Source of the DNA: Takakia lepidozioides
Taxonomy: Eukaryota > Streptophyta > Takakiopsida > Takakiales > Takakiaceae
Direction: 5' to 3'
DNA length: 64,000 bases
Assembly: GCA_030704615.1 (NCBI GenBank)
Contig: CM060731.1
Coordinates: 26,102,001 to 26,166,000, forward strand
The notes below the pieces were generated by a model. The model did not search any database. It was not told where the DNA came from and was given only the letters and a program-made list of their open reading frames with translations. Both the position numbers and the translations under genes were made by a program. Below are positions 53,473 through 64,000 of the stretch, in pieces (the first letter of the stretch is position 1; each line of letters starts with the position of its first letter).

Positions 53473-56222
53473 CCCTACAACCTTGAATTGTGCAGCACCA
53501 CCCGCTTACCAAATCTAGCTCCTGAAAGACAGATCACCCCAATGCTACCTATCCTTCCAAACAAACAGAGAATTGGCAAATATATTTAGAACCAAGACAA
53601 CCATGACATTTTGTTCGTTCAACTATTCATTAGTTTCCTTCACCATTCAATCGTGTTACTAACCGTTGATCCCCTAACATTTTGCTGTCGTCTTATTATA
53701 ACTTTTTTGTGAAGTTTCAAGTATTCACATGGCGGTCCCCATTTCTTGGGCTGAATTCTTGGGCTGAAAAGTTGTCTCTTCACCACTTTGGAGTGGGACC
53801 TCCCCATTTGGAAAGACTTTCCAGGCTGTCAAGTTCTCCTGGTTCACTCCTTGCAAACGGGATGGCACTAGGCTTTGGTTTCACTTCAAATTCAACGAAC
53901 ATCCTCCTTAGGGGGAGAATTCTCTCTTCCGCTCCACTCTTCGTTTGCAATTCGTGTCATTGAGTTGTCCTCTGGTTCTACTGACCCCTTCCCTGATGTT
54001 ATGGACTCTGTTATGGCATGTCTTTCAAGTCTGTTTTATGCAGGCTCCATTTGCTCCCTGAGACTCGCTGATCTACAATTCGATCCTGGGGAGTGGTCAT
54101 GGGCAAATGAGAAACCCTTCTCCTCTTATACAGCTACGATGGCCCGTTCTCTTTCTCTCCCATCACTTCCCAAGCATCATTAAGTGGGGAAAAGAAAATG
54201 GGAGCGTATCCATCCACCTTCTTCCAATTCGGGATCTATGGGATATTTGGTAGGTACCCTCCGCATTTCTTTGGAAAATTGGTAATCGAATTTTACCCGT
54301 GGGTCTTCTCTCATCCCTCCCCAAATCTGTCAAATGTGCTCTCTGAATTCTGAATTCCTAAGACTTTGGAACTTTGCCTTTTCTCTTGCTCTTTTGCCAC
54401 AATCCTATCAGAGTTAGGCAATTCTATACTGCAAGGAATCTTGTAAAGTCGGGCTGCATTTCTAACCATCTGCTGAATCTCCACAATGGTCATCTGGAAA
54501 GATTGCCCCATTTGGTCATGCATCAGATCTTTGGCTCTATGGCACATTTGGAAATGCAGACCTGTGTGATCTCCCAGCTCCAATGTTCCTGCGACGCTCG
54601 AAACATTTATGATCTTTAACAGAGGGAGCAAAGGCATTTGAGACTACTGGGAACGAGATGTGCTGAAGACAAGCGAGCCAAACTAAGTCAACATCAAAGC
54701 CCACTTGAAATTTAAGCCTTTCCGTCACAACCAGTAGACTCCAAGTTTGTCTGTCTCGAGTTCCTTCTTAGGTGATCAGTTTCATTTCTTCTTGCTGATC
54801 GTTTTACTTGTTAGGATTGAGCTTGCTTGGTTTGGTGTTGCTTGTGAACTCTCTCGCCCAGATGGTAGGACTCTGCGTTTCACAGGAACATGCCTCCTGA
54901 TGTTTGCCACCTTCTCCTACATTGTGAGGTTTTGGACGATCTCTTTGTAGGGATCCGTATTAAAATAAGGGGTGCAGAACTGCATTTTCTGCACTTTGCC
55001 ACCTTTTCGGTTTTGGGATATATATATATATATCTGTGAATCCCTCTACTGAAACATTCTGAGTACATTTCGAGTCTGTTTTTGAATAGTGAGGAAGTCC
55101 ACTTAGATGACAACGAGGAGTTGATTGCAGAGGCGGAGTTGTTTGAGATAAAATGATTTCTTTGTGTACTCTACACACATTAATTTATACTCGCTTACAT
55201 TGCATTATTATTATTTCATAAATTTGTATATTTGGCCTTAATACATTGGCCCCCTCTTTTAACTCCTGGACCACGCTAATTCCTGGACCACTCTAAAATT
55301 AACCGGGGCAAATGAAACTGCTCTACATATTCTCTTTTCAACATGGTCAAAAGATTTGATATAACTAATGGGGATTCACAAATCATTTTTAGATTTATAA
55401 AAAACGATCAAAAATTTAATATATATTTTTAAATTCAAAAAATAGAGAACCGGAACCGGAAACTGGAACCGGCGGTTCCTTCCCAAAAAACACCCGGAAC
55501 CGGAACCGGAACCGCTTCATAGAAAAGAACCGGATCCGGAACCGGAGGTTCCTTCAATATGGCAAGAACCGCACAACACTGGTCTGGACTGTCCTTGTTC
55601 GTCCCCTTTTCTCAGTGGGCCACCCTTCTGAGGATGGGGTGACCCCAACAGCCAGCCAGGGAACCACCACCTCTTCCCAAGATTGGGGCAGCTGAAAGGC
55701 GTATACAGGCCAGTGTTTTTTTTTATCATATTTCGAAAATCGCTGGCGGGGCCACATGTTAATTCTCCATGTGGCGAGAATATCGAGGTGACAGAGTTAG
55801 AAAAGTGACAATATTCCAGGTGGCATAAAATAACTGGTCCACGTCGGTGATATTAGGCCCCTGAAATTTATCTGCTGCTGCTTTTTGGCGAAAAAATCAG
55901 ATTTTACCCCCATAATTCCTTTGTACAAGTAGCTGACGTAGTTTGCAGGTCGAAATTTGGCGATTTTTCGCCAGAAAGAAAAACACTGAGATTCTGGGCC
56001 CGCCTGTCACAATTTCGGGCAAGACTATCTGAGCTGAGCATCATGCGATGGAAGGATCAAGGGCGGGCCATTTTGCCCAATTCTCTACCCGACCTGAAAT
56101 TTCGTCTCGGCCAGTACACAGAATCGGCCGAACGTCCCGATCACTGTGCCTGACCAGCACTACCACACGTCAGCTCCTTGGTGGGATCTCTTCTTCGTGA
56201 GGAGCAATATCACCAACAAACG
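53473..56222. other. intergenic region between nitrilase and copia element
   Basis: The first part is the nitrilase promoter region. At 53690-54640 both strands have weak frames that might be decayed LINE text, but no motif is clear. A TA microsatellite lies at about 55018-55034, a GGAACC hexamer cluster at 55446-55554, and AT-rich sequence at 55150-55440. No gene is recognised. Confidence 0.5.
55446..55554. repeat. CCGGAA/GGAACC hexamer cluster
   Basis: About ten copies of GGAACC or CCGGAA in 109 bp, including uninterrupted runs of three at 55494-55512, with the reverse form GGTTCC at two points, so the cluster can fold back on itself. Confidence 0.75.
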
Positions 56223-56228
56223 CCCTTG

Positions 56229-56527
56229 AGGATGGATGAACTTTTGGGTTCAACTCATTATCCGTTAGATATTCTAGATACCTAGAATACATGCGGCTTA
56301 GAATAGCTATTAGATAAGTCTTGAGGAAATAGACATCTCGGTGGGAGACATCTCTTGGAAGGGGACATCTCTCGGTAAGAAACATCAAGTAGATATATAT
56401 ATTATGCTCAGGGGAGAGGCAATTAATCTTTGTACATACCTCTATGGTTGGGAGGAGAGCTCATTTATAATAAAGTCTTATTCTTTCATCCCTGAATCTT
56501 CAGAAGTATGTGTATGTTTTCTTGACA
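56229..56527 (+). repeat. copia 5' LTR
   Basis: About 299 bp, matching the 3' LTR with small indels. It has extra GACATCTC repeats (56329-56372) that the 3' LTR lacks, and appears to miss the first ~9 bases (TGTTAGAAT) seen in the 3' copy. A TATATATATTAT stretch at about 56394 could be the promoter. Confidence 0.75.
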
Positions 56528-56779
56528 TGATATTAGAGCAGGTTTTTTTGTAGAATTCTTTACAGGATTGAGAGATCTAGTTTCATTCATATTTTTGAAA
56601 GTGGGATTACTTAGCAGGACAGAAAGTACTTGCTAGAGCAAAGATATGTGTTGTGTAGTTGATTCTTTGGTGGTGGTGTGAAGTTCTTATTTTTGTACAC
56701 ATGTATCCATATCTCTGAGTCTGGGAGAAATATGACATCATTATACTTGATTAGCTTGGTCTATGTATATTTGAAATGT

Positions 56780-59355
56780 CTCAATATCTTAGTTATCATG
56801 CGATTGCAAACTTTGATGGAGACATGTTTCATATTTGGAAAGACAAGATGCGAATGGTTCTTATTAGAGATGGCACATGGAAGGTTGTATCTGGCAAACA
56901 TAAGAAACATTCAGAAACAGATGTTGATGCACTAGATCGGTGGGGAGGATCTTGATCAGAAAGCTCTTGCAACTATTTCTTTGCATGTGAGTGATTCCTT
57001 GTTTGGGCAAGTGAGTAAGCATGAGACATCTTGTAAAGCTTGAGAATTCATAGTCATGATGTATGATCCTAAGAATGGAAATGCGTTGTTGCAATTGCGA
57101 CAACAATTTTTCACTCTTAAGATGAGTGAAGGAGATTCCATTGTTTCTCACATAGCCAAGATGCGAACTTTACTGGATCAGATTGCAGCGACAAGGAGTT
57201 AGACACCTGCATGACATTAATGGGGAGTTTGACTCCAGCATTTGAGTTTGTTATGGTATCTCTTGGAACTCGCCCTATTACTGATCTGTCCATGGAGTTA
57301 GTTGTTGGAGTGCTCCTCCAGGAGGAATCACGTCAGAAGGGTCTTGTTGTTGCTACTCTGTCAGATGTTGCGCTCAACATAGCGAACAAGTGCAAGCACT
57401 CTGTCTCTACTTCTGGTACATCCACCAAGGAAAATGGTAAGGAAATAAATAAATAAATAATGTTTATATTGTGGGAAATCGGATCACCATGCTAGTGAAT
57501 GACGAAATAAGGAAGCTGATAGGAAGGCTGGAAAACTCAAGAGATCTGTACCTGAAGTCAATCACGTGGAGAATGCTGCTGACAACATTGAGTTGTTTGT
57601 GACTGCCTTATCTGTAGCTCTGAGTAACGACACTTGGTACATCGACTCTGGTGCTTCTCAGCACATGACATCGCACAGATAATGGTTTTCTACCTACCAA
57701 GACCTTCCAGGTGACAGAAAGGTGTATCTCAGTGATGACAGTGCTCTTTAGATCAAGGGTAAGGGTATTATTCCTCAAGCTACCTAGTGGAGTCTGCAAG
57801 AACGTCAAGGATATTCTACATATTGAGGGACTCCAAAAAAACCAGCTATTGTCAGTCAGCAAGATGGAGGATCAATGTTATCAGATAACTTTCAGATTCA
57901 GACGTTGTTTGATGAAGACTCATGAGGGCAATGTGGTTGTGATGGGCGTTCGTACATGACAACTCTACAAGTTGTCAGGATCCCCACATTGTGTAGTTCA
58001 TGCAAACGTGTCACGATGCATCGACACTAATGGTTCCATGGGGAAGGCTGATTTGTGGCATCAGCGTCTCGGTCATCTTGGCATTGCAAGTTTGAAGAGC
58101 TTGAAGACAAAGAGCATGGTCGAAGGTCTGGACTTGGAGGTTACATCTAACCTAGAGTTTTGTCAATGTTGTGTATATGGAAAGCATTACCACAATCCAT
58201 TTCCAGCTACGGGTGGTACACGGGCATCAGAGTTACTTGAATTGATACACAGTGATGTTTGTGGACCGATGGAAAGTCTTTCTCATAGAGGTACTAGATA
58301 CTTTGTCACTTTCATTGATGATTTTCCGCGGAAAATCTTTGTTTATTTCAAGAAGAAAAATCTGAGCTTTTGGATAAGTTCAAGATATTCAAAGCTCTTG
58401 GTGTGCGGGGCTCCACCTAATGAGCGCCTCCGCTTCCCTGAGTGCCTTGGGCACTCAAGGGTGCTTCAGCCCCCCATACCTATCGCTGCCGCTGCCGCTG
58501 CCCCCACCACAGGGGTAGCCCCTCATGTGTCCCGACCCCCCTGCCCTCAAGGCAAAGGGCCGCGACACTATTGCTGTGTATGTTAATAATCGAGCACCTA
58601 CCATTGCAGTCAAGGATATGACACCTAAGGAGGCATGGAGTGGCAAGAAGCCAAGTGTTGCACACCTAAGAGTTTTTGGTTGTGATGCATATGCTCATGT
58701 TCCGACAGAAAAGCGCTCAAAGCTGGATTCCAAAAGCAATAAGTGCATGTTTTTGGGATATTGTGAGGGGTCTAAATGTTATCGTCTGTATGACTCGGAA
58801 CGCAAAGTTGTGGTTAGGAGTCGTGACGTCCACTTGCTCACAACGTAGTTTGAAGCCCTCCAACAAATTTGTAGAGTCTCTAGACATGGTTTTGCATTTC
58901 ACTGTACTAGCAATGATGAACCACAGTCCTTGAAAGAAGCGTTGGAGAGTGTTGATGTCTCACAGTGGAAGTAAGCTCTTGATTCAGAGTACAAGTCCAT
59001 TATGGATAATGACACTTGGGTTCTTATTCTTCTGCTACTTGGAAGGAGAACAGTTGGAAGCAGACAGATCTTCAAGGTGAAGTACAAGGCAGATGGAACT
59101 GTGGAGCAATACAAAGTTCGGCTCGTTGCCAAGGGCTATTCTCAAAGGGAAGTGAAACGAATCTTACGGTCTCTCAAACGTACTATTGACCATGGGTTAT
59201 GCTTCATTGGGAGTCTTTCAGGCAAGGATGGTTTGCACATGGTAGGATACTGTGATGTAGATATTTTGACCAAGAGTCTCATTCGTGAAAAGCTTGTGCG
59301 CAAGCATGTGCGCTTCAAGAAGATGAGGGGGGTTGTTGACTTCCGATCTTGGTAA
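56780..59355 (+). pseudogene. copia gag-pol remnants
   Basis: In order: gag text (FDGDMFHIWKDKMRMVLIRD at about 56812; MSEGDSIVSHIAKMRTLLDQ at about 57122), protease DSGASQHMT at about 57645, GAG-pre-integrase with LWHQRLGHLGIASLKSLKT and the integrase start LLELIHSDVCGPMES (57972-58350), integrase C-terminal part (AVKDMTPKEAWSGKKPSVAH, 58571-58848), RT N-terminus (VKYKADGTVEQYKVRLVAKG, 59077-59145) and a short RNase H end (DHGLCFIGSLS, 59190-59355). The RT palm with its YVDD box and the integrase core centre are deleted. Several stops and frameshifts are present. Confidence 0.85.
58403..58565. other. GC-rich insertion inside the copia integrase
   Basis: About 160 bp of very GC-rich sequence, with CGCTGCCGCTGCCGCTGCCC and runs of C, replaces the integrase core between SKLLV (about 58400) and the AVYVNN block (58575). 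It contrasts with the AT-rich element on both sides. Its ends carry GCGGGG and GGGCCGC. Source unknown. Confidence 0.6.
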
Positions 59356-59378
59356 CGGCTGTTTCGTTGAGTGGGAGT

Positions 59379-59653
59379 GTTAGAATTAGGATGGATAAAC
59401 TTTTGGGTTCAACTCATCATCCGTTTGATATTCTAGATACCTAGAATAGATGCGGCTTAGGATAGCTATTAGATAAGTCTTGAGGGAATAGGTATCTCTG
59501 GGTAGGATACATCTAGGAGGTATACATATTGTGCTTAGGAGAGAGGCTATCAATCTTTGTATACACCTCTATGGTTGGGAGGAGAGCTTCTTTGTAATAG
59601 AGTCTTATTCTTTCATCCCTCAATCTTCACAAGTATGTGTATGTTTTCTTGAC
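59379..59653 (+). repeat. copia 3' LTR
   Basis: It starts TGTTAGAATTAGGATGG and ends TTTTCTTGAC. It is preceded by a purine-rich tract. It is shorter than the 5' LTR because of the missing GACATCTC repeats. Confidence 0.75.
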
Positions 59654-59660
59654 CCCCTTG

Positions 59661-61183
59661 CCATAGATCGTCGCTTGCGGAACTTGTTTCCCTACAAGGA
59701 AATTAGATCCTAAGAGTATGGCTTCGATGGCATCCCAGTGGTATCTAAAATTCTCTATAATTCCGTATACAAATTATAATTCCTTGAGTCGACGATTGAT
59801 ATATCTGCACACCCGATAATTCCGTACCCTCTCCTCTCCTTGTGGGCAAGTGGATGATTGGAAGCAGCTACAAGACCTTCCAGTACACGTGACTTCCAAA
59901 GTCCTTGCAAACTTGTTGTCCAGAGATCTAACTTGGCAAGCTTTCTTTGAGGAATCTGATCTTATTCGCCCACTTCTAGATCCTTGCATTTGGCATCTTC
60001 TACCCTATGACAGTGGAATATCGGGGTCACAGCATGTTTGCCGATGGCTGCCTTGGGCAGAAATCAGGTAATCTGCAGGAGATGGAGAGAGCTCCAGTAT
60101 TGTGATCTGTGGACCCAGACTCGCTAGTCCGATGCTTCAATCTTCGGGCCAATCCCTCATTCCATACTAAGACCCAACCGATTGAACTTGTGTGAAGACA
60201 CCGCAGGGTTGCCTAAGAAATGATTTGCATACAATTTTACCTTGAGGAAGTGGCAAATTCATATGCCACTGATTGAGGGACTTCCAGGGAAATCAGCAGT
60301 TTGGAAGATGGGTCACAACGTATCATGAAGAGCATTCTTGTCTGCGACCCCATCACCAGATGCTGGAGGCAGCTTTCCCCCAGGAGTCGCGGGATAAAGG
60401 CTTGTGGGTATCTCTGCGTTCTCTTTGCAAAATCCAAGAGCATGGATCAGAACAAATACACCATTACATCCATACTGTGATACTTCCCTGACATTTTTTG
60501 GCAATTTGCGGAGACGTACAGATCTGCAGAGGGGGAGAAGGGCGCAGTAGCCTACATAGCTAGAGGCCCAATGGTGGGAAGTGTCGAAGGTAACACTTTC
60601 AAGGATCAGAAGTGGTCTAGTAGTGTGTGCACCCATCTCTGCAGTGGGAAAAATCAGGAACCACTATCAATGACACCATGTTGTCAACAAGCTCAAGCAC
60701 GCCTGCAACGAAACACTCTAGAAAGAGAAATTGCTGAAGTATGGCACATGCCAATTGAATAGGAATATCCAAGCACACGCCTGAGCTAAATGACAGCTCC
60801 TCCAACCAGGAATCAAAAGAATATGGGAGCAATTGGCCCCCACATCTCAAACCCATTCACTTTTAGAGACTATAGTACAAAATTGCAGGAAAGTCCATCG
60901 TCCTGCCCTCTACGATCTATCCTGTATCTCAGAAAACATCTGGGAACTTTTGTAATTTAATCCTGCCTCACACCTCCATGTAGCAGTGTCCATTGACATA
61001 CAGTATCTGTAAAAGAATATACCAGAAAACCCCCAAGCTGGGAGCCCTTTTCTCTTCTCTCCTCCATGTCCAATCGAACTCTTTCCAAGTCCTTTGAAGA
61101 GAATCAAACACACCAGGTGCCATCCACATGCACAGCCCATCCACGGCCGAGACATGAACCCCACAAGGGGAGTCTTAAACCAC
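59661..61183. other. intergenic region downstream of the PP4 gene
   Basis: It holds the PP4 3' UTR at its right end. A plus-strand frame at 59850-60071 starts MDDWKQLQDLPVHVTSKVLA and resembles the opening of an F-box (LP-x4-v-VLa-L), but lacks the rest; it could be a decayed F-box fragment. Nothing else is recognised. Confidence 0.45.
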
Positions 61184-64000
61184 TTACAAGAAGTAGTCAG
61201 GAGCAGGCTTTTTAGATGGGATCCCCCTTGCTTCCTAATGCATCAGAACCACAATGCCAACATTAGCAAACCATTGAAAATACACATGTGATTGGCGAAG
61301 TCATCAAACATATCATCTTAGCAGAGAGAGAGAGACGACCCCGGTCAAGCCAGCAAAAACTAGAGTTGCTCCCCGGAGGGATCCCACCTGTCAGCTTCCT
61401 TGGGTTTGCCTCAATGGGTTTGCCACCCACCGGCTCGGATACATGTTCCCTTATGGGTCCTGTCCCCCTGTCGGGGGTGGGCATCAACTTAGCATAATAC
61501 GAAGAACACGATGTTCAGATTTCTGAACATGCTTCTGATGACAGAAACCAGCCAAACGGGGAAGCGCACAAAAAATTCTGACCTGAGGAGCAGCTTCAAA
61601 AACAGTGAACTTCTTGCTCAGATGCTCATCAAGCTCCAATATGGCAGCAACATTACCACACCTATTCATCATAACCAGTCAATTGTCAGTCTTCTAGACC
61701 CAACACGACTCCCACCGTCCCACATTTAACTTTCCAAAGCCCAAAAGGCTGGAAGACTACCTGTAGCAGTAATTTGGCGCCGACCAAACAGTAACAACTT
61801 GATTGTTGAACATCCACTTATAACCCTCCATTACAAGTTGGTGTGCACGACAGATCAGTTCAATTTTGTTGGTGTGATTGAATGTTGTGACCACATTGCC
61901 TCCAAACAAGTAGCCAGCTCCTCTGGGGCTGAGGCCCCACCCCTCTATTTCCTCAGGATCTGACCACAGCAGGTCACACATAGCACCATCATGCGGTACT
62001 TCTTGCTTCCGATCAATTGTCCTAATCTGCAAAAGCCACAACCACAGCACCCAAAAGTATCTGTTTGTGAAAATTACAATCTGGACTCGTACCAGTTTAG
62101 GACTTTTTCCAAAAGGAACCAGCTTAACACAAATGCAATAAAGCAGTAATGAATCTTCACAGGCTGAGATGGGCATAGACCTAGTCAGTGAGAAGAGTAG
62201 GCACCACCCATGCCCTTGGGGGGTGGGGGAATGAGGCTACCAATTGTGACCTGTTGGACTGTGCTTACAGCATATAAAGTAAAACCTCTTTTTTAGGGTG
62301 AGGTAAACAAGGTCACCAACTTCATAAAAAACGTGAATATAGGTACCATAGCTCTGGATAAGGCATATCGGTTCATAATAACATCATCAAGCCGAACTTT
62401 AGTAGAGTATGACGGAGAGGAGAACAGCGAAGAGTCTCAGTCTCAGCTGTGTGTGATACCATAGTTTCATGTAGCACCGTTTGTGCTTTAACTGTGTCAG
62501 CTGGTTGCGATTCAAGTGTGGGCAGGGAGTTTTTGGCAAATCAGTAGGTGAGCTTGAGGGTAACATGAATGGATGACAACCATACCTGATCCAAAGTCGT
62601 TATCGAGGGAGAGAGACCTCCATGGACACTAAAAATCCGGTTGTCAATGAGAGCTGATAGACTGTCAAAAGTACAAGGAAAGGGACATCAGTATCTGGGA
62701 TCTGATGGACATACATCTTCTGCTTTTACAGGGTCATAATTGTAGGTAGGAACTGCTGGCCAACAGCAACCTCACTACATATGGAATCTGCTCTTGGCAA
62801 CTTTGTGCTGAAAAACCATGCTTACAGTAGCGTAAGGTAACCAAGGAAAACTCTAGCTTAACACCCACAGAACCTTTTTCTCAAATCGAATTAATAGAGA
62901 ACCTGTTAAACTCCTTAGCCTACACAGGTCGTGTGTCGAGGTCAAGTTCTAAACCCCTCAACTGCAACCAAAATGTCAGCCATGGGTAATGATATTGCCA
63001 ACCTTAAATAATCGAATATATCAGTACAATACCGCCAAACATTGACTGAACCGTACTTCCGTAGACACTCATCGTAGAATCCATACACCTGCCAAGAATC
63101 TCGCATCAGCTCTGCCCCCCAAGATACAGGCAATCGAACCATTGTGCCTTTTGGGATACTTGGAAGGACAGTACTGGTTCAGCCTTAATCAGACAGCTCT
63201 CTATAGGTAAATACACTGTCCTGGAGAACAAGATAAATTAACCTTTTCTATGTTGAGGAGTATTGTGTACAGTCTAGAGACAGACATACAGCACCAACAG
63301 AGAGCCAAAGAAGGTCATACCTGAGTAATCTGTCGACTCTCATGATTGCCTCGAATGAGGGTTATTCGGTCTGGATAACGCACCTGCACATGTGCCCAAT
63401 CATAGTGCTCAGAAGGTACTGTTGCAACAGAGCCAGACATCATTCCTTTGCAAACTAAGTGCATTCTAACCTACAGAAGAAAATTTAATTACACTTGCTC
63501 TCCCACCAATGCCAGTTTCTATACCTACAGTAGTCCAAGAATCTTACAGTTATCTGAGAGGGTCCTTCACCATAGTTCACGTTCCAATAAGTGCCTAGCC
63601 AGGATGAGGACCTTGACTTCACTGCAGGCCTGACAAGCAGATAGCTTGAAACTGACATACTGAATTCGATTTACTCCACAATACTTGCTTTTGTTCAACT
63701 GCCGGCTACACAACCCATAGCTTGGAAGCAGTTTGTTCGACACGTAATATAAAAGACAATCAAGGGCAAGAAGAGGGATAAGGTCAAGCAGAAGTACCTT
63801 CAGTGCAAGCAATAATAAGAACGTCTCCACTGAGTAAAACCCTCTATCAACAAAGTCACCTAGGAACAAGTAGTTTGTTTGCGGACAATCTCCTCCCACT
63901 TTGAAAAGCTCTTTTAAATCGTAAAACTGTCCATGAATGTCGCCGCAAATCTGACACATGATATGTTCAATGAGTAAGTCTCCGTACATCTATGCTCGTG
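61184..64000 (-). CDS. PPX: serine/threonine protein phosphatase PP4 catalytic subunit (5' end outside window)
   Basis: It removes phosphate from Ser/Thr in nuclear and DNA-damage pathways, as a two-metal phosphatase with regulatory subunits. Exons as read on the minus strand: 63950-63798, 63383-63321, 63088-63003, 62661-62586, 62026-61761, 61661-61583, 61234-61184. The metal-binding motifs are present: GDIHGQ, GDFVDRG and RGNHESRQ. Then come [57 protein letters not shown] and [11 protein letters not shown]. The [14 protein letters not shown] and FEAAPQ segments followed by [13 protein letters not shown] favour PP4/PPX over PP2A and PP6. It ends with the YFL tail that is carboxymethylated in this group. 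The first ~45 residues lie beyond 64000. The last 50 bases of the window are intron. Confidence 0.95.

Larger units (their letters stand above)
56229..59653 (+). mobile_element. Ty1/copia retrotransposon, internally deleted
   Basis: LTR-like ends at 56229-56527 and about 59379-59653 share long stretches (ACTTTTGGGTTCAACTCAT, GATACCTAGAATA, CTCTATGGTTGGGAGGAGAG, AGTATGTGTATGTTTTCTTGAC). A PBS-like TGATATTAGAGC follows the left LTR at 56528, close to the initiator-tRNA type TGGTATCAGAGC. A purine tract (GAGTGGGAGTG) precedes the right LTR. CCCTTG at 56223-56228 and 59655-59660 may be the target duplication. The interior (2.8 kb) is too short and full of stops, so the copy is non-autonomous. Confidence 0.85.

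Noticed and set aside
53682-54637. Possible LINE or gene fragment
   Set aside because: Weak resemblance only; frames are short, frequently stopped and lack any diagnostic motif.
59850-60071. F-box protein gene
   Set aside because: Only the first ~20 residues resemble an F-box; no downstream kelch, LRR or other partner domain and no clear exons.

Overview
The window reads as nuclear DNA of a land plant. Four host genes are split by many short GT-AG introns: a chloroplast-type enoyl-ACP reductase, a VPS3/TGFBRAP1-like tethering subunit with a plant-style C-terminal CxxC domain, a NIT4-like nitrilase and a PPX-type PP4 catalytic subunit. About two thirds of the sequence is transposon-derived. 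The style of the elements, especially the methyltransferase-bearing ones, suggests a seedless plant (bryophyte, lycophyte or fern). The species cannot be fixed from sequence alone.

Layout. 1-6.4 kb: a decayed minus-strand Ty3/gypsy element whose pol region carries a C5 DNA (cytosine-5) methyltransferase between protease and reverse transcriptase, and a PHD-finger-like fragment after RNase H. 6.6-9.8 kb: its probable leader or 5' LTR, with a GTCACAGCC-rich satellite-like block and four ~100 bp tandem repeats. 10.0-10.6 kb: a dispersed repeat and a MITE. 11.0-15.3 kb: enoyl-ACP reductase, 12 exons. 16.7-31.0 kb: VPS3-like gene, 14 exons. Intron 4 (20.2-25.9 kb) holds a head-to-tail array of LINE copies joined at GA tracts, one with an uninterrupted ~1300-residue endonuclease-RT ORF. 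The last intron holds older LINE debris. 31-34 kb: gene-poor, with tRNA-like SINE pieces.

34.1-49.4 kb: a second, older LINE is cut in two by an 11.6 kb DNA element (35363-46967) flanked by an exact 9 bp target duplication. It carries a broken MULE-like transposase with a SWIM zinc finger on the minus strand. Divergently on the plus strand lies a multi-exon gene whose last exons look like a permuted beta-class amino-methyltransferase (catalytic-type motif before the SAM-binding motif). An intron of that gene contains seven evenly spaced 20-24 bp palindromes.

51.2-53.5 kb: nitrilase (minus). 56.2-59.7 kb: an internally deleted Ty1/copia element with two LTRs. 61.2-64 kb: PP4 catalytic subunit (minus, 5' end outside the window).

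The main point is that two unrelated transposons within 45 kb each carry a different class of DNA-methyltransferase-like gene, next to ordinary housekeeping genes. Both methyltransferase copies contain frameshifts or stops as I read them, so they are probably relics of families whose intact members may exist elsewhere in the genome.
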